Positions 11,328-21,929 of a stretch of DNA of 64,000 nt are shown one piece after another (within the stretch, counting starts at the first letter, position 1; every line of letters begins with the position of its first letter). Source of the DNA: Aureobasidium sp. EXF-3400 (Eukaryota > Ascomycota > Dothideomycetes > Dothideales > Saccotheciaceae); the NCBI GenBank assembly GCA_024195585.1, contig SWBL01000153.1, positions 49,334 to 113,333 on the forward strand, in the 5' to 3' direction. Made by a program: the position numbers and the translations under genes. The notes under the pieces were generated by a model, which was given only the letters and a program-made list of their open reading frames with translations, was not told the DNA's origin and did no database searches.

Positions 11328-12787
11328 ATGCGTCTTCTTCAAGTTGCTGCCCTCGCAGCTCTTTCTGTACCCGTTGCCGCTCGAGGCGATTTCGATTTCA
11401 GAGTCAATCAACCGCGTCGACTCGTTGCCGTTCAAAAGCCCAGTCCGAACAGAATCACTGGACACAGTATAGCTCTAGGAAGAGCTAACGCAAAAACAAA
11501 CTCGCTGAGTACCGGATATCTTCAAGCCATCAGGTCTGGCAATCATGTAGATGGTGTCTACTCACGACTCCGCGTAAGTGGTATCTCACAACTTCATGCT
11601 GACAAGTGCTGACAAAGACTCAGAATGGTACAGCGGATCTTCTATCCATCAATGCTGGAAGCGTCTTTCTCGCACCTCTCAATGCAGGCGGTGAAACTTT
11701 CTACGTCGTCATCGATACAGGAAGCAGCGACACCTGGCTCGTCAACAACGAATTCACCTGTGTGGATCCAGACGACTCCGCAGTCATCGACGAATCGCAA
11801 TGTGCCTTTGGACCCAGCTACTCCTTGACTGCCACGGCCAAACAAATCGACAACCGCAACTTCAACATCTCATACGCTGATGGAGAACGACTCAACGGCG
11901 AAATGATCACCGAAGACTTGACATTCGCTGGAATCACAGTGGAGAACCAAACCATGGGTCTTGTCACCTACGCAGGCTGGTACGGTGATGGTGCATCTTC
12001 AGGACTTGTTGGGCTCGCCTATGCATCCTTGACGAACCAATACAGCGGCAACAATCCCAGTGCAGACATTGCAGGTCTGACTATTCCTTACGACCCCCTC
12101 TTGACAAGTATGTTCAAGGAGAACCTCACTGCGCCTTTGTTCAGCATAGCTCTAGACCGCGACGTCTCGAGAAGTGCTCAATCGGCCGGCGGTATCCTAG
12201 CCGTCGGCGGTATCCCAAACATTCCCCACGGCACCTTCTGGTCTTCATCAAATATCTCTATCATTGGCGTTGATGCGACAACAGGACAACCAGAGTACCA
12301 ATTCTACGCCATCACTGTTGATGGCTGGGCAGCGAGCAAGAATCAAAATGCAGACTTTGATGTTAAGATGACTGGCAATACGAGAAAGACGCCGCTGCTT
12401 GGTGCACCCACCCGAAATGTGATCGTCGACTCTGGAACAAGTTTAATCTACGCACCTAGTGCTGTTGCCGCAGGGCTCGCCGCAGCCTTCAACCCCCCTG
12501 CCAATGTGTCCTCGAGCACTGGTCTATACCACGTCGCTTGCAACGCAACCGTCCCTCTCTTCGGCGTGGTAGTGTCAAGTAAAGTGTTCTACGTCAATCG
12601 CCTCGACTTGATCATCGACACTGGATTGGGTTTCTGTGTCATGGGTGTGCAGGATAATAATGGAGGATTGACTATTGTGGGAGACGTGTTTATGAGGAAC
12701 GTCCTCACTGTTTTCGATGTGGGAGCTGCTCAAGTCCGTTTTTCGGCCAGACAATGTGCGTTGACTAATGGAACTATCACTACTTAG
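11328..12787 (+). CDS. Secreted aspartic protease (pepsin family A1)
   Basis: Exons 11328-11573 and 11624-12787, intron 50 bp, 469 residues. The N-terminal MRLLQVAALAALSVPVAA is a signal peptide, followed by a basic propeptide (residues about 20-85). Both catalytic Asp motifs are present: VIDTGSSDTW (Asp about 113) and IVDSGTS (Asp about 351). The flap region reads SYADGERLNGEM. The C-terminal hydrophobic-Gly motif is present in GFCVMGVQDNNGGLTIVGDVFMRN, the usual IxGDxF site. Several N-glycosylation sequons occur. The enzyme should be a secreted endopeptidase active at acid pH. There is no GPI signal or transmembrane tail, so it is probably released. It is convergent with the WetA-like gene. 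Confidence 0.92.
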
Positions 12788-12924
12788 ACGAGTTTGGAAA
12801 TGCTGACTTTTTGAAGAAGATTGAAAACTGAAGAACATGATTAAGTTGGACAAGTTGAATTGCAAGAGGGATATCCAAAAATGATTATATACCGAGGAGA
12901 AGTTGACAAATTACTTTATTCCAT

Positions 12925-14496
12925 TCAGACCCATTGCCCTCCTGCTTGAGCATCTACAGGTATCATATTCGCCACAGGTGCGATCTCACCACCAGCTTCA
13001 GCAACAGCCTTTGCAGCAGCTTGACTAAATCTTCTCCAGCGTTCTGCGGCTTCCCTTTCACGTCTTGCTTTCGTTTTGCTGCTACCTGATGGTGCAACAC
13101 CAGTGAGTAGCTTTTCACTGTCTGAGGGTGTGTAGTTTACAAAACCACCTGCTTTGCTTGCACGGCTGGACTTGTGGTCTGAGCTGGACTTGCGACTGTG
13201 TGGTTTGGAGCTCGAATTGCGCTTTGCAACACGGCTTCTGGATGGTGAGGGTGTACGTGACTCTCTTCTTGTGGTGGTAGAAGGATAAGTGGCAGTGGTG
13301 TAGTAGGGTGTAGCCTCTGTCAGAGTTGCCTCTACATAAGCAGGAGCCAAAGTGGGATCATTGAAGCTGGTGGGCAAGAGACTATTGTGCACTTGGAAAT
13401 TGTTGAGAGAAGCTTGGTACTCTGCTTCCTTCTTCTCACTCGCCATCCAAGGGCTGAATGTAGGAGAAGGCTCGTAAATGTCCTCGGCTCCAAAGGAGTT
13501 TGCGCTCCAGGCGGACTTGTTGTATGAGTCTGCGGTGGTGGTGGGTTGCTCGTAGTAGATGTCACGGAAGATGGTGGGTTCATCGGTGAACAGGGCCCCG
13601 CGTTCAACGCTAGGGCTGGTGAGAGGCGAGGCTTCGGGACTGTAGAGCTGTCTAGGCAGACTCTGTGGGGCGAAGGTGTTCGAGAAAGGAGATGTTTGCT
13701 CGTCAAAGTTTGCAAATGGTTGTAACGGGGAGGCGTCGAGGCTACCGAAATTTTGGAAGCCGAGTCCAACTGCTGGTTTGCTTTTTCCACTGGAAGGGGG
13801 AGTCAAGGGCATGCTTCTGACGGGTAGGTTCATGCTGATCGTCTTGTTGGGAGTTTGGTAGATGTTCTCGACCCAAGCGTCTGGGGCACCTGCCCTGTAA
13901 CGCGATGGCGACATCATCTTTGGCGACTTGCTGGCTGAACGGTATGTTTTGGTAACGCCAACAGGTCTCTCAGGAGTCTTTGTAGAACGTTCTTGTTGGT
14001 ATTTGTTTGCTCTTCGGCGCCTGGCCGCTGCTTCTGCTGAAGGCGATGATGGTATCGTCGAGATGTGAGGACTGGGGAAACCACCGAGACTGAGGAAGTC
14101 CGCATGAGGAGTGTTCTTTGTGTTGTAGAAAGAGGCGGCTGGCGAAAGAGTGTGATGGGGGTGGGATTGTTCTCTTTGTTGGTTGCCGTCTTGCTGTTGT
14201 TCCAAAGACGAGGCACTTTCTTCCAACACGGCCAATGTTCTGGCCCAAAAGTCATCTGAAAGACGTCTGGCTGCTGCTTCGGAGGCACTGCTTTCGCCAC
14301 TGTCGGTCAAGTGTCCTTCGATGGAGTTGATGGTTTCATTGTTGCTCGCTTCATCTGAGCTGCTTGTGCCGAATTTGAAGTCATCGGTATCGATGTCCAC
14401 GTATTGGCTGAACAGATCGTCATAGACGGTTGCCCATTGGGGTTCTTTGTTTGTTGCCCGGATTGGGTAAGTGTATTGCTGAGTAAGGTATGCCAT
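12925..14496 (-). CDS. wetA: WetA-like conidiation regulator
   Basis: Single exon, 523 residues, start at 14496 in a strong context (ACCATGGCA). The N-terminus has the WetA-like segment DDLFSQYVDIDTD. The long middle is low complexity and rich in Ser, Thr and Pro. Near the C-terminus comes FVNYTPSDSEKLLTGVAPSG, followed by a basic helix (SKTKARREREAAERWRR) and AAAKAVAEAGG, which I recognise as the conserved WetA/ESC1-related end. WetA acts late in conidiation in the BrlA-AbaA-WetA pathway, controlling spore wall maturation and metabolic remodelling in the nucleus. This is recognition from memory of the motif, not a search. The 1.3-kb gene-free upstream region is typical of regulator genes with long leaders. 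Confidence 0.75.
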   Translation of the reverse strand: MAYLTQQYTYPIRATNKEPQWATVYDDLFSQYVDIDTDDFKFGTSSSDEASNNETINSIEGHLTDSGESSASEAAARRLSDDFWARTLAVLEESASSLEQQQDGNQQREQSHPHHTLSPAASFYNTKNTPHADFLSLGGFPSPHISTIPSSPSAEAAARRRRANKYQQERSTKTPERPVGVTKTYRSASKSPKMMSPSRYRAGAPDAWVENIYQTPNKTISMNLPVRSMPLTPPSSGKSKPAVGLGFQNFGSLDASPLQPFANFDEQTSPFSNTFAPQSLPRQLYSPEASPLTSPSVERGALFTDEPTIFRDIYYEQPTTTADSYNKSAWSANSFGAEDIYEPSPTFSPWMASEKKEAEYQASLNNFQVHNSLLPTSFNDPTLAPAYVEATLTEATPYYTTATYPSTTTRRESRTPSPSRSRVAKRNSSSKPHSRKSSSDHKSSRASKAGGFVNYTPSDSEKLLTGVAPSGSSKTKARREREAAERWRRFSQAAAKAVAEAGGEIAPVANMIPVDAQAGGQWV

Positions 14497-15818
14497 GGTT
14501 GTAGTGTGAGGTGGGAGTTGTGCAGAAGGCTGATAAGATGCTTGTTCTGATAGGCTGATCGTAGATCAACTCAGACTTTGTGCAGGATCTGTGCAGAGTG
14601 TGGCTGAGGATATGTGATCTGGTAGAGTGGTTGCGATATGGTTGGTCTGAACAGGGAGATTGTGACTGAACAGGTAGATTGTAATGCACGATTATGCAGG
14701 AACAAAACGAAACTAACACAAGAGGCACAGTAATATATGCATGCAGGGCTATTGTTGGTGGAGATACCCAGCCATCCTGATTGTAAAAGGCATTCCGGGT
14801 GGTTGGTCATTTGTATGGAATGAGAGATTTACAATAGTGTGGTTTTCTTCTTCTGTTAGTGGTCACATGTGTTTGGTGGGTTTGCTTGAGCTAGAAACTG
14901 GGTGACAAACCGGTGGCTGGTGGGTTTGGGCAAGTGGCTAGCATTCCAGTGGTATACAGAGAGACTGGCTGGAGGGCTTGGTGCATTCCTCGTGGCAGGC
15001 ATTCCTCAGCCCAGCGTCAATGGTCAAGGCCGACACACGTGATGATCGAACAATAGTCCACCAGGTACAGCAGAGGACATCGTGAACAAAAGCATTATTA
15101 TGCAAACCTGAGACCTCTTGATGGTGGCAGGATTCCGGGCTGGATATAAAAACATAGTCGTGGAAAGAAAAGTCGTATCAGAGAATTTCGTGCCCCTAAG
15201 TAATTTTGTGACAGAAATTTTGGAGAATATACTATACCATGATTCTATCTTGTTCTACAGGAGTAAGTGTTCAAACTTGCATATCTATCTGTATCCGACG
15301 TCTATTTCTTGTGCATGATTATCCTCATCATCCCCCATTTCCCCATTTGTGAAGGTGTCTGCCTCGCCTCGCTCTCGTGGAAGTCTCCACTATTCGTCCT
15401 GCTCATCTCAAACTTCCAACACAAAGGCACTGCTTGACCATTGTCAAACTAAACACACGACATGTCAACAATCTAGTATCATAAGTTAATCTTATCTCGT
15501 TGCTCTGACTTGCAAGTCTATCCGCTTTCGTGTGTTTGTTGCCCAGGCCAAGGAATGTACAGCAATTAACCCACATTCCAGCATCATCACTCCAGCAAAA
15601 CATGGCCGTTAGCAGTATCCGTATAAGTCATCTGCTGCTTCAGGAAGCTCACTCATTCGGGCTCTTCCTCTCCTTCAATAAGTCGCTCCAGAATCTCACT
15701 CGCTCGATTCTCTAGCCTTCCCTTCCCTGATATCATTATCGAACCAGTCACTCGCTCCAATACCATACAGCTTTGTAATAACCTTTGGCCCTAATATCAG
15801 TCTCGATCAAACTTCAAC
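14497..15818. other. Long divergent intergenic region
   Basis: About 1.3 kb between wetA and the Gly/Asn-repeat wall protein, which are divergently transcribed. It presumably holds a long wetA leader and both promoters. The 200 bp before 15819 are pyrimidine-rich on the plus strand, as is usual upstream of highly expressed fungal genes. No coding frame was recognised. Confidence 0.5.
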
Positions 15819-17045
15819 ATGAAGATCGAGTTCGCAGCTGCCGCAGCGATTGCAGCTTCAGGCGTCGTTGCTCAATCCTCGTCTGCTCCTATCACCTCTG
15901 CTGCTGCAGTCAGCACTTCAACTGCATCACCGGTATACGTCACGCTGACAATCGATGACTGCGATACTACCGCCCCTCCACAGATGGTCACAGTGACCAA
16001 TGGAGTCACACTTACCTACTGCCCCAAGTGCGAAGAGGCTTCAATGTCCTCTGCCTCTGCCGCTGCACAAGTCACTCCTTTCACCACAATTTGGACAACA
16101 ACTTATCTTTCTCTCTGCACAACCGGTACATCTCACGGTATGACACCAGTTGTTTACACCGTCACCGAGTCATGTACCGAACCTACCCCTACTTGGACCC
16201 CTGGTCCTTCTTACGTTCCTCAAGGCTTCACCACCACAGAAGTCGTCTGCCACCAATGCGCCGAAACTCCTCAAACCTACACCGTCACCATGCCTTGCGA
16301 CTGCGAAGCAACTCCTGCCCCTGCACCTGCCAACCCTACTGGTTCTTCACCAGGAGGCAACGGCGGTAATGGAGGCAATGGAGGCAACGGCGGCAACGGA
16401 GGTTCAGGACCAGGTGGCAACGGAGGTAACGGCGGCAACGGAGGAAATGGAGGTAACGGAGGTTCTTCAAGCCCCGGAGGCAATGGCGGCAATGGCGGCA
16501 ATGGTGGAAACGGGGGCAATGGAGGAAATGGAGGCAGCTCAAGCCCCGGAGGAAACGGTGGAAACGGAGGCAATGGCGGCAACTCTTCTCCAGGAGGTAA
16601 CGGAGGAAATGGTGGCAATGGCGGAAATGGCGGCAACGGAGGCAACGGAAGCCCTGGTACACCTGGATCCAACGGAGGCGCTCCTGCTCCTGCTCCTGCT
16701 GCTCCTGCTGGCAACGTCGTCACCCGAATCAGCGATGGTCAGATCCAAGCACCAACTGGCAACCCTCAACCCGTCACCCAGATCTCAGACGGCCAAATTC
16801 AGGCTCCTACCGGTGGCGCCGGACGTCCTGAGGGCCCTGCTACCACTGCTGCTAGTAATCTGACTGTTACTGCTCCTTGCCCTGGACCTCAATGCAAGCT
16901 TTCGACTGCTGCATCGCCCAGCGGTCCTGCAGCTGCTTCAACCAGCCAAGTCACTTTCACTGGTGCTGCTTCAAGCTTCAGCATGAGCGGTGTCATCGCA
17001 TCATTCATCGCTGTTGCTGCTGCTGGGTTCGCTGTGCTTCTCTAG
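15819..17045 (+). CDS. GPI-type cell-wall protein with Gly-Asn repeat
   Basis: Single exon, 408 residues. The signal peptide is MKIEFAAAAAIAASGVVAQ. Residues about 20-165 are Ser/Thr-rich with six or more cysteines and recurring VTxxC segments (TVTESC, EVVCHQC, VTMPCDC), as in fungal adhesin-like wall proteins. Residues about 178-278 are made almost only of GGN, GGS and SPGG units. A nearly duplicated pair, RISDGQIQAPTGNPQP and QISDGQIQAPTGGAG, follows; RISDGQIQAPT resembles the Pir-type wall-protein repeat (SQIGDGQIQATT). The C-terminus ends in a hydrophobic tail after small residues, fitting a GPI-anchor signal. The protein should be covalently attached to the wall. The gene product combines a PIR-like motif with a GPI signal. 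Confidence 0.85.
   Translation: MKIEFAAAAAIAASGVVAQSSSAPITSAAAVSTSTASPVYVTLTIDDCDTTAPPQMVTVTNGVTLTYCPKCEEASMSSASAAAQVTPFTTIWTTTYLSLCTTGTSHGMTPVVYTVTESCTEPTPTWTPGPSYVPQGFTTTEVVCHQCAETPQTYTVTMPCDCEATPAPAPANPTGSSPGGNGGNGGNGGNGGNGGSGPGGNGGNGGNGGNGGNGGSSSPGGNGGNGGNGGNGGNGGNGGSSSPGGNGGNGGNGGNSSPGGNGGNGGNGGNGGNGGNGSPGTPGSNGGAPAPAPAAPAGNVVTRISDGQIQAPTGNPQPVTQISDGQIQAPTGGAGRPEGPATTAASNLTVTAPCPGPQCKLSTAASPSGPAAASTSQVTFTGAASSFSMSGVIASFIAVAAAGFAVLL
16351..16650 (+). repeat. In-gene GGN/GGS coding microrepeat
   Basis: About 300 bp of imperfect 9-bp units encoding Gly-Gly-Asn, interrupted at intervals by SSSPGG. Codon use varies between units (GGA, GGC, GGT; AAC, AAT), so this is an old or purified repeat rather than a recent pure expansion. 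Such tracts often vary in length between strains. Confidence 0.9.
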
Positions 17046-17766
17046 AGATAGAGTCGCACTTGATGTATGCTAACAAGAGAGAGAGGTGGAGTTGCCGCTT
17101 TGCATGGCCGACAACATGTGTCAAAGGGCGTCTTATTTTCTTTCCATTCTTTTCGATTCCTTTTTTCTTTTCTTCGTCACTTTCTCTTTTCTCATCTGTT
17201 GTCTAACTAATCCATCTGTGCTCGGATATCTTATTATCTACAAAAATACAGAACAAACGATTATGCCCCAAAACTTGTTGATCTTGAAATTCTCAGTGCC
17301 ACTGTGACTAGCATTCAATGAGCATGCGGTATATCTCACGTTGGAATCGATATGCTGGTGGAGGCATGCTCCAGATAATGCTGTATGCAGTGACATGCCG
17401 TATTATACGCGCTGGACGGAATATATCGTCATGCCCAAGTATTTGTTCCTCGTATCGCAGCCGAGTCACATTGTTAATCGACCTTCACAAGCACAGGCTG
17501 AAGTTTTCCTACTTCTTGCTCTGCGTGGTTGCAGCAGAGTGTTGTAGAAGATGACTTCGACAGCGCGTTGTTGCGTCGGGCGAGTTGACGTCGATCTGCG
17601 CCAAGCCTTCATAGATTGCCGGCACGAGCCAGGCACAGAATAAATTTCTTCGAAGCGCAAGAGAAGAGCACAAACACTTTCTGAAAGCAACAAGCATCCT
17701 CAATTTCGCCAGGGATCAATCATCACAAGTTACAGACAAATCTCCATCCTCCGCGGAAGTCCTGGT
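17046..17766. other. Intergenic
   Basis: The 3' side of the wall-protein gene includes a strongly T-rich tract (about 17130-17200), probably 3' UTR. The rest is the upstream region of the coiled-coil gene. No other gene seen. Confidence 0.5.
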
Positions 17767-18651
17767 ATGAAGCACAAAGCCTCCTCGAGTGGCGACATCT
17801 TATCCCCGATCTCGAACGTTATGTCCGGCCTCTCTTTAGATTCTGGAATGCTTAAGACGAAGACGGAGCAAGCGAAAGCAATGCTTGTAGAGGTTGAACG
17901 GGAAAAGCAAGCACTCGAAGAAAACAAGGGTGAAATCAGTCAAAGATTGGATGATGTCGCCAATATCCTCAAACAAATTCAACTCAAAGAAGAGAAACTC
18001 GACATCACACACAATGCTATCGATACCAGAATGCACAGTATGGATAAAATGCTCGCACACCTCGAACTGGAGAAGAATGAAATTGCAACCTGGAAGCGGG
18101 CACTACAGAATCAACAGGAAATTAACACAAAACAAACGAAAAAAATCGAACACAGCCAAAAAGCCTTTCAACAACAATCGGATACGCTGGCTCAACTCAT
18201 GCGACAACAGCAACAAACAAAATCAGATCAAGATTCTCGCGAGAATGACCTAAATACTCGTGAAGAGGCCCTGGCGCTTCGAGAGCTCGCAGTGAAAAAA
18301 GGAGAAATCACTCTGGCGCATCGAGAACAAGCTTTGAAAGCATACGAGCAAGAAGTCCAAAAACAGATAAATACATATCTGCAAAACGAAAATGCGTTGC
18401 AAGAACGAATGAATCGTATGATGGATAAATCGATAGAAACCACCTTGACGAACCACAGCTCGGACTTTTCAACGCCATACATACCTGGCGAAACAACACG
18501 GGTATTCCTCATCAAGTCACAGTTTCTTCCGGCTCCCTACTTACAGATCAGTAGAATACCACATCAGAAACACTATCGTCAGCTTCACATGCTCCTGAGA
18601 CGAGCAATTCAGTCAGACAACGCCGAGACCTGTATGGCAGGAACTCCATAA
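17767..18651 (+). CDS. Coiled-coil protein
   Basis: Open frame of 294 residues from the ATG at 17767. Residues about 30-225 are almost continuous heptad-like sequence rich in Glu, Lys, Gln and Leu, with Q-runs (QQQQ), predicting a long coiled coil. No catalytic domain is visible. A possible in-frame intron of 45 bp (GT at 18502, TACAG at 18546) near the C-terminus would remove VFLIKSQFLPAPYLQ without a frame change; with or without it the end is short and basic. The gene lies next to a diverged duplication and has no recognised homologue. It may be a young or orphan gene. Function unknown. Confidence 0.55.
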   Translation: MKHKASSSGDILSPISNVMSGLSLDSGMLKTKTEQAKAMLVEVEREKQALEENKGEISQRLDDVANILKQIQLKEEKLDITHNAIDTRMHSMDKMLAHLELEKNEIATWKRALQNQQEINTKQTKKIEHSQKAFQQQSDTLAQLMRQQQQTKSDQDSRENDLNTREEALALRELAVKKGEITLAHREQALKAYEQEVQKQINTYLQNENALQERMNRMMDKSIETTLTNHSSDFSTPYIPGETTRVFLIKSQFLPAPYLQISRIPHQKHYRQLHMLLRRAIQSDNAETCMAGTP

Positions 18652-18754
18652 GTCGCACTGCCAGGCGGATCGGAACGTGAGCCAAAACTCGCCGAACAGA
18701 GGACTCTGATCACTGATTCAACTCTACAAGCAACGCAGTATGTATGTAACGTTC

Positions 18755-19270
18755 CCAATTTCTCTTGTCTTCAGGATGCAAGAATTTTTACCATTTATTT
18801 GAGGGTTTTCACTACCGTCACTACACGATATCAAAACAAACACACTGATAATTTAACCCCTTTCGCAACCTCACCACGCCGAACTTTTGTTGGGGACGTC
18901 CAGCTGACACTTTCTTGAGGCATGCTTCCTCGCCAGCCCGAGCGCCAAAGTCCACCAATCTACTCCCAGACTCGACAACCAGGAAGTAATTGATCCACTC
19001 CCAGAAATAATGCGGTGTGTACAAATTTCTCTCCAGTTCTGTCACCTTTCCCTTCAATTACAGGATGTAAAAATATTGGTCCGTGTTTCTGAGGCGGCTT
19101 AAGACCCCGCTACACGATGTCAAAACAATGCGCTTGTCGCAACACTGATAACTCACCTTCCTTCGCAACTTTGTCATGCCCTCATTTTTGAGGATATCTG
19201 ACTGACGATGTCTCTAGTTATGCTTGCTCGTCAGGCCGATCGAGTCGATCCAGGAGATTCAATTCCGTTG
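18755..19270 (+). repeat. Diverged tandem duplication, period about 285 bp
   Basis: Two copies, about 18755-18985 and 19040-19270. Shared words in the same order include CTTCA..ACAGGATG/TTCAGGATG, TACACGAT(A/G)TCAAAACAA, AACACTGATAA, CCTTTCGCAAC/CCTTCGCAAC, TTTGTTGGGGA/TTTTTGAGGA, CTGACAC/CTGACGA and CTTGCTCGTCAG/CTTCCTCGCCAG. Neither copy has a usable open frame, so these look like relics of a duplicated unit. The whole of 18652-19455 holds no gene that I can support. Confidence 0.6.
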
Positions 19271-19455
19271 CACACCAGGCTCTGGAAGACAGTTTCTCAG
19301 ACCCCCCGGAACTTTGAGTCTATAGATATGATCATACAACTTTAGATTATGATATTTGATCATCCAAGAGAACGCAATTTTGAAACAACATCAATGCTGT
19401 ATAAATATATACGACTCATTTCTTCAACACCAAACGATTCACACGACTACCATTC

Positions 19456-20426
19456 TCACAGTTCACGAGTTCGGCTAGGTCTCGACTTCGGAGATGCGCC
19501 CTCATCCCTAGCAGTAGAGATACCCCTTTGCCCGTCCAGTTGGCCCTTCATGACACTATCGACCATCTCTGTCTCATCATCTGTTTGTTGCGATGGCGTC
19601 CGAGGCCTCTCTATCTCCTCATTTACAACCCTCCCTGTCTGTCGAGGGAGTATCTTTAGTCCCTCGCTCTCTTCTGCAGTATACTCCTTGCCAAGCTCCT
19701 CATCACCACCAACCCCAGACCCATCTTCCTCAGCCAAATCATCACTTAACTCCTCAAACCTGATAGGCTGAGATTGCTCTTCGAAACTCCCCTCATCGCC
19801 ATTCTGATCCTCATCTTCCATATCCAAAAATCCCGTCCACACTAAGCCTCCAACCCAAAGCACACCTCCAGATGGCTGATCGTGGATAGGAATGAAGAAT
19901 AGCAAAGGCTTGACAAGATTTCTGACGATCAACTTTAGAACCTTCCAAAGATTCCAGAGAAAAGCAAAGATGAGACAGATGAGTAGGGCGAAGAAGCCAC
20001 AGATGAAGAAGCTGTAAAGGTATAGGTAGAGATTTGGGAAGGACATCTATCGTCATCTAGATTAACTTTGATCCTCTGAACAGTGCAAATTGAGAAATAT
20101 GGGAAGTAAGTGAGACTAAATGCAACAGAACGAGATGCATGCAGGTCAAAGCGATAGAACCACACTCGAAAAAGAAAAAGTATGGCAAAAGCACCACACC
20201 AACTCACCTCCATCTCCCAAATAACCGCTTGAATAATCTCAGCGCCAGGGTCAAGAATCAAACCCTCATTATGCGCAGAGTATGGATTAAACGCATTGTA
20301 CAGTGACCTGAGAACTATACATATTATCCAGACTATAGATAATGATAGCCAATGTCGATATGTGAAGCGGCACAGGCATTTTGCTATGGCGAAGAGAAGG
20401 CGGAAGTGGAGGGTGATGATGCCCAT
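19456..20426 (-). CDS. Two-helix membrane protein, paralogue A
   Basis: Exons complement(19456..20046, 20208..20426), intron 20047-20207 (161 bp, longer than usual here), 269 residues. Exon 1 encodes a hydrophobic segment (LSLSIVWIICIVL) and then SLYNAFNPYSAHNEG...AVIWEME. Exon 2 encodes a second membrane segment (FFICGFFALLICLIFAFLW), an amphipathic stretch, and an acidic, disordered C-terminal tail of about 125 residues. It is clearly related to the next gene (20936-21461): RHW-x-LSLSIVWI versus RHWRLLVVAWI, and SLYNAFN versus SLYDAFD, with the same order of segments and matching intron position. No known family was recognised. The tail has a decayed copy at 52955-53085. Confidence 0.7.
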
Positions 20427-20935
20427 GTTTTGCTGTCTCCGAGCCGTTTGAGCGGTGGCAAGTTGACACGTATGAGGTTGAACTTCAGTGATGGAAAGAG
20501 GTACAAGTGTAGTTTGTGACGCAGGGTTAAACAAAAGACAAAGGAAGTCATAAAAGAGGAACTTCCTACCACCGGATCTGGCGAAAAGCTATTATGCACT
20601 CACAAAGAAACAACTCAAACCTTGAAGTCTTGAATCTGCGACCGATGAGGAAGAGTAAGAAAGGTAGACATGAGCAGATAGGGTCTTATACTGTGACAGT
20701 ACTGTTAAACCACCTAGCCCATTACAGTGACAAAAAGTGAATAAAGTGAATCTATAGTATGCAGTAAATGAGAGGGTCAGGGTCTATGTGCAATCACGGC
20801 ACAGTCAGCTAAGTACATATATATAACTCTTCCAGACAATGAATCTTGTGACAAGCTGCAAACTCTATTAAACTCCCTTACCATCAATCAGACAAGAAAT
20901 AAACATCACACATCACACACCATTCCTACACTAGC
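20427..20935. other. Intergenic between tandem paralogues
   Basis: About 510 bp separating the two related membrane-protein genes, both on the minus strand. It should hold the promoter of paralogue A and the 3' UTR of paralogue B. AT-rich, with no gene seen. Confidence 0.5.
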
Positions 20936-21461
20936 TCAATGGGTGAGACCAAAGGTAAAGCTAATCTCAGATTCAGGCAAATATATACATAAAAAGCGAT
21001 AAAGCCATCCAAGAAGATTGCAGAGCATAAATGCTACAGAAATCCACGCAGCATAGAGGCAAGCGAAGATGAAGCAGATGAGTAGTGCGAAGAAGCCGCT
21101 GATGGAGGTAGTATAGAGGTAGTTGTAGATCGTTGGAAACCATGTTTCTTTTGAGTGTTAGCTTTTGTATTCCAGGCTTCAAGGGGAAGAAATGCCAACA
21201 ACTAACCTCGACTCTATAAATAACAGCATGAGTAAGTCCAGCACCACGGTCAACAACATACTCCTCACTATGTGTAGAGGATGAATCGAATGCATCATAC
21301 AGCGATCCAAGAACCAGACCTAAAATCCAGGCGACAACCAACAAACGCCAGTGGCGGCATAGAAAGCGGGCGAAGAGTCCTATCGTGAAGACTCTTATTA
21401 GAACTATGATGATTTGAGCGACGAGGTCTGTGATGTCTGGGTCTTGATGTCTCCGAGCCAT
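20936..21461 (-). CDS. Two-helix membrane protein, paralogue B
   Basis: Start at 21461 (MARRHQDPDITDLVAQ). Exon 1 encodes a membrane segment (LLVVAWILGLVLGSLYDAFD) and SEEYVVDRGAGLTHAVIY. Exon 2 encodes NYLYTTSISGFFALLICFIF and ends at 20936, without the acidic tail of paralogue A. The obvious donor (GTTAGT at 21206) puts exon 2 out of phase by one base. A weaker donor (GTTGTT at 21202) with acceptor at 21148 gives an intact 156-residue frame, complement(20936..21147, 21203..21461), which is the model used. The alternative is that B is a frame-damaged copy. DNA similarity with A continues through exon 2, so tandem duplication is well supported. Confidence 0.6.
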
Positions 21462-21929
21462 GTTCGAGTGGTGGGTTTTGGGTTTGATGAGAGGTGAAGA
21501 TCTACGATGGAAGAGGTGCAAGTTTGGTAGAGGGTATGGTTGGACAAAGACGGGACATGTTACAAAGAGGTCTGACCGCCGGATCTGGTGGACGCACTTT
21601 TCTCTCCTGCAAAGATATAGCAAAACTTTAGATTCAATGGTCGCACTCTGCTTCTGGGCAATTATGCCAGCTGCTTGATAAGGAAACGTTGTCCAGATTT
21701 ATCTACACAATATGTACATGAGGATATGATGAGCACATTGGGTTACCTCAGTTCAGGCGGACATCTACATGCGAATAGGGACACAGTGATGGAAAAAGAC
21801 AAGATAGATACAACAAATAAAGCAAAACAAAAACGAAAAAGCAATCTAGATACAAGACCTCCGAGATGAAAAACAACAATGTCCACCTCTTGATATCTAC
21901 CCTTTCGAACCCATCAACAACCCACCTTA
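21462..21929. other. Intergenic
   Basis: Upstream region of paralogue B and 3' side of the repeat-array protein. An A-rich stretch (21790-21850, plus strand) lies just beyond the stop of the downstream gene. No gene seen. Confidence 0.5.
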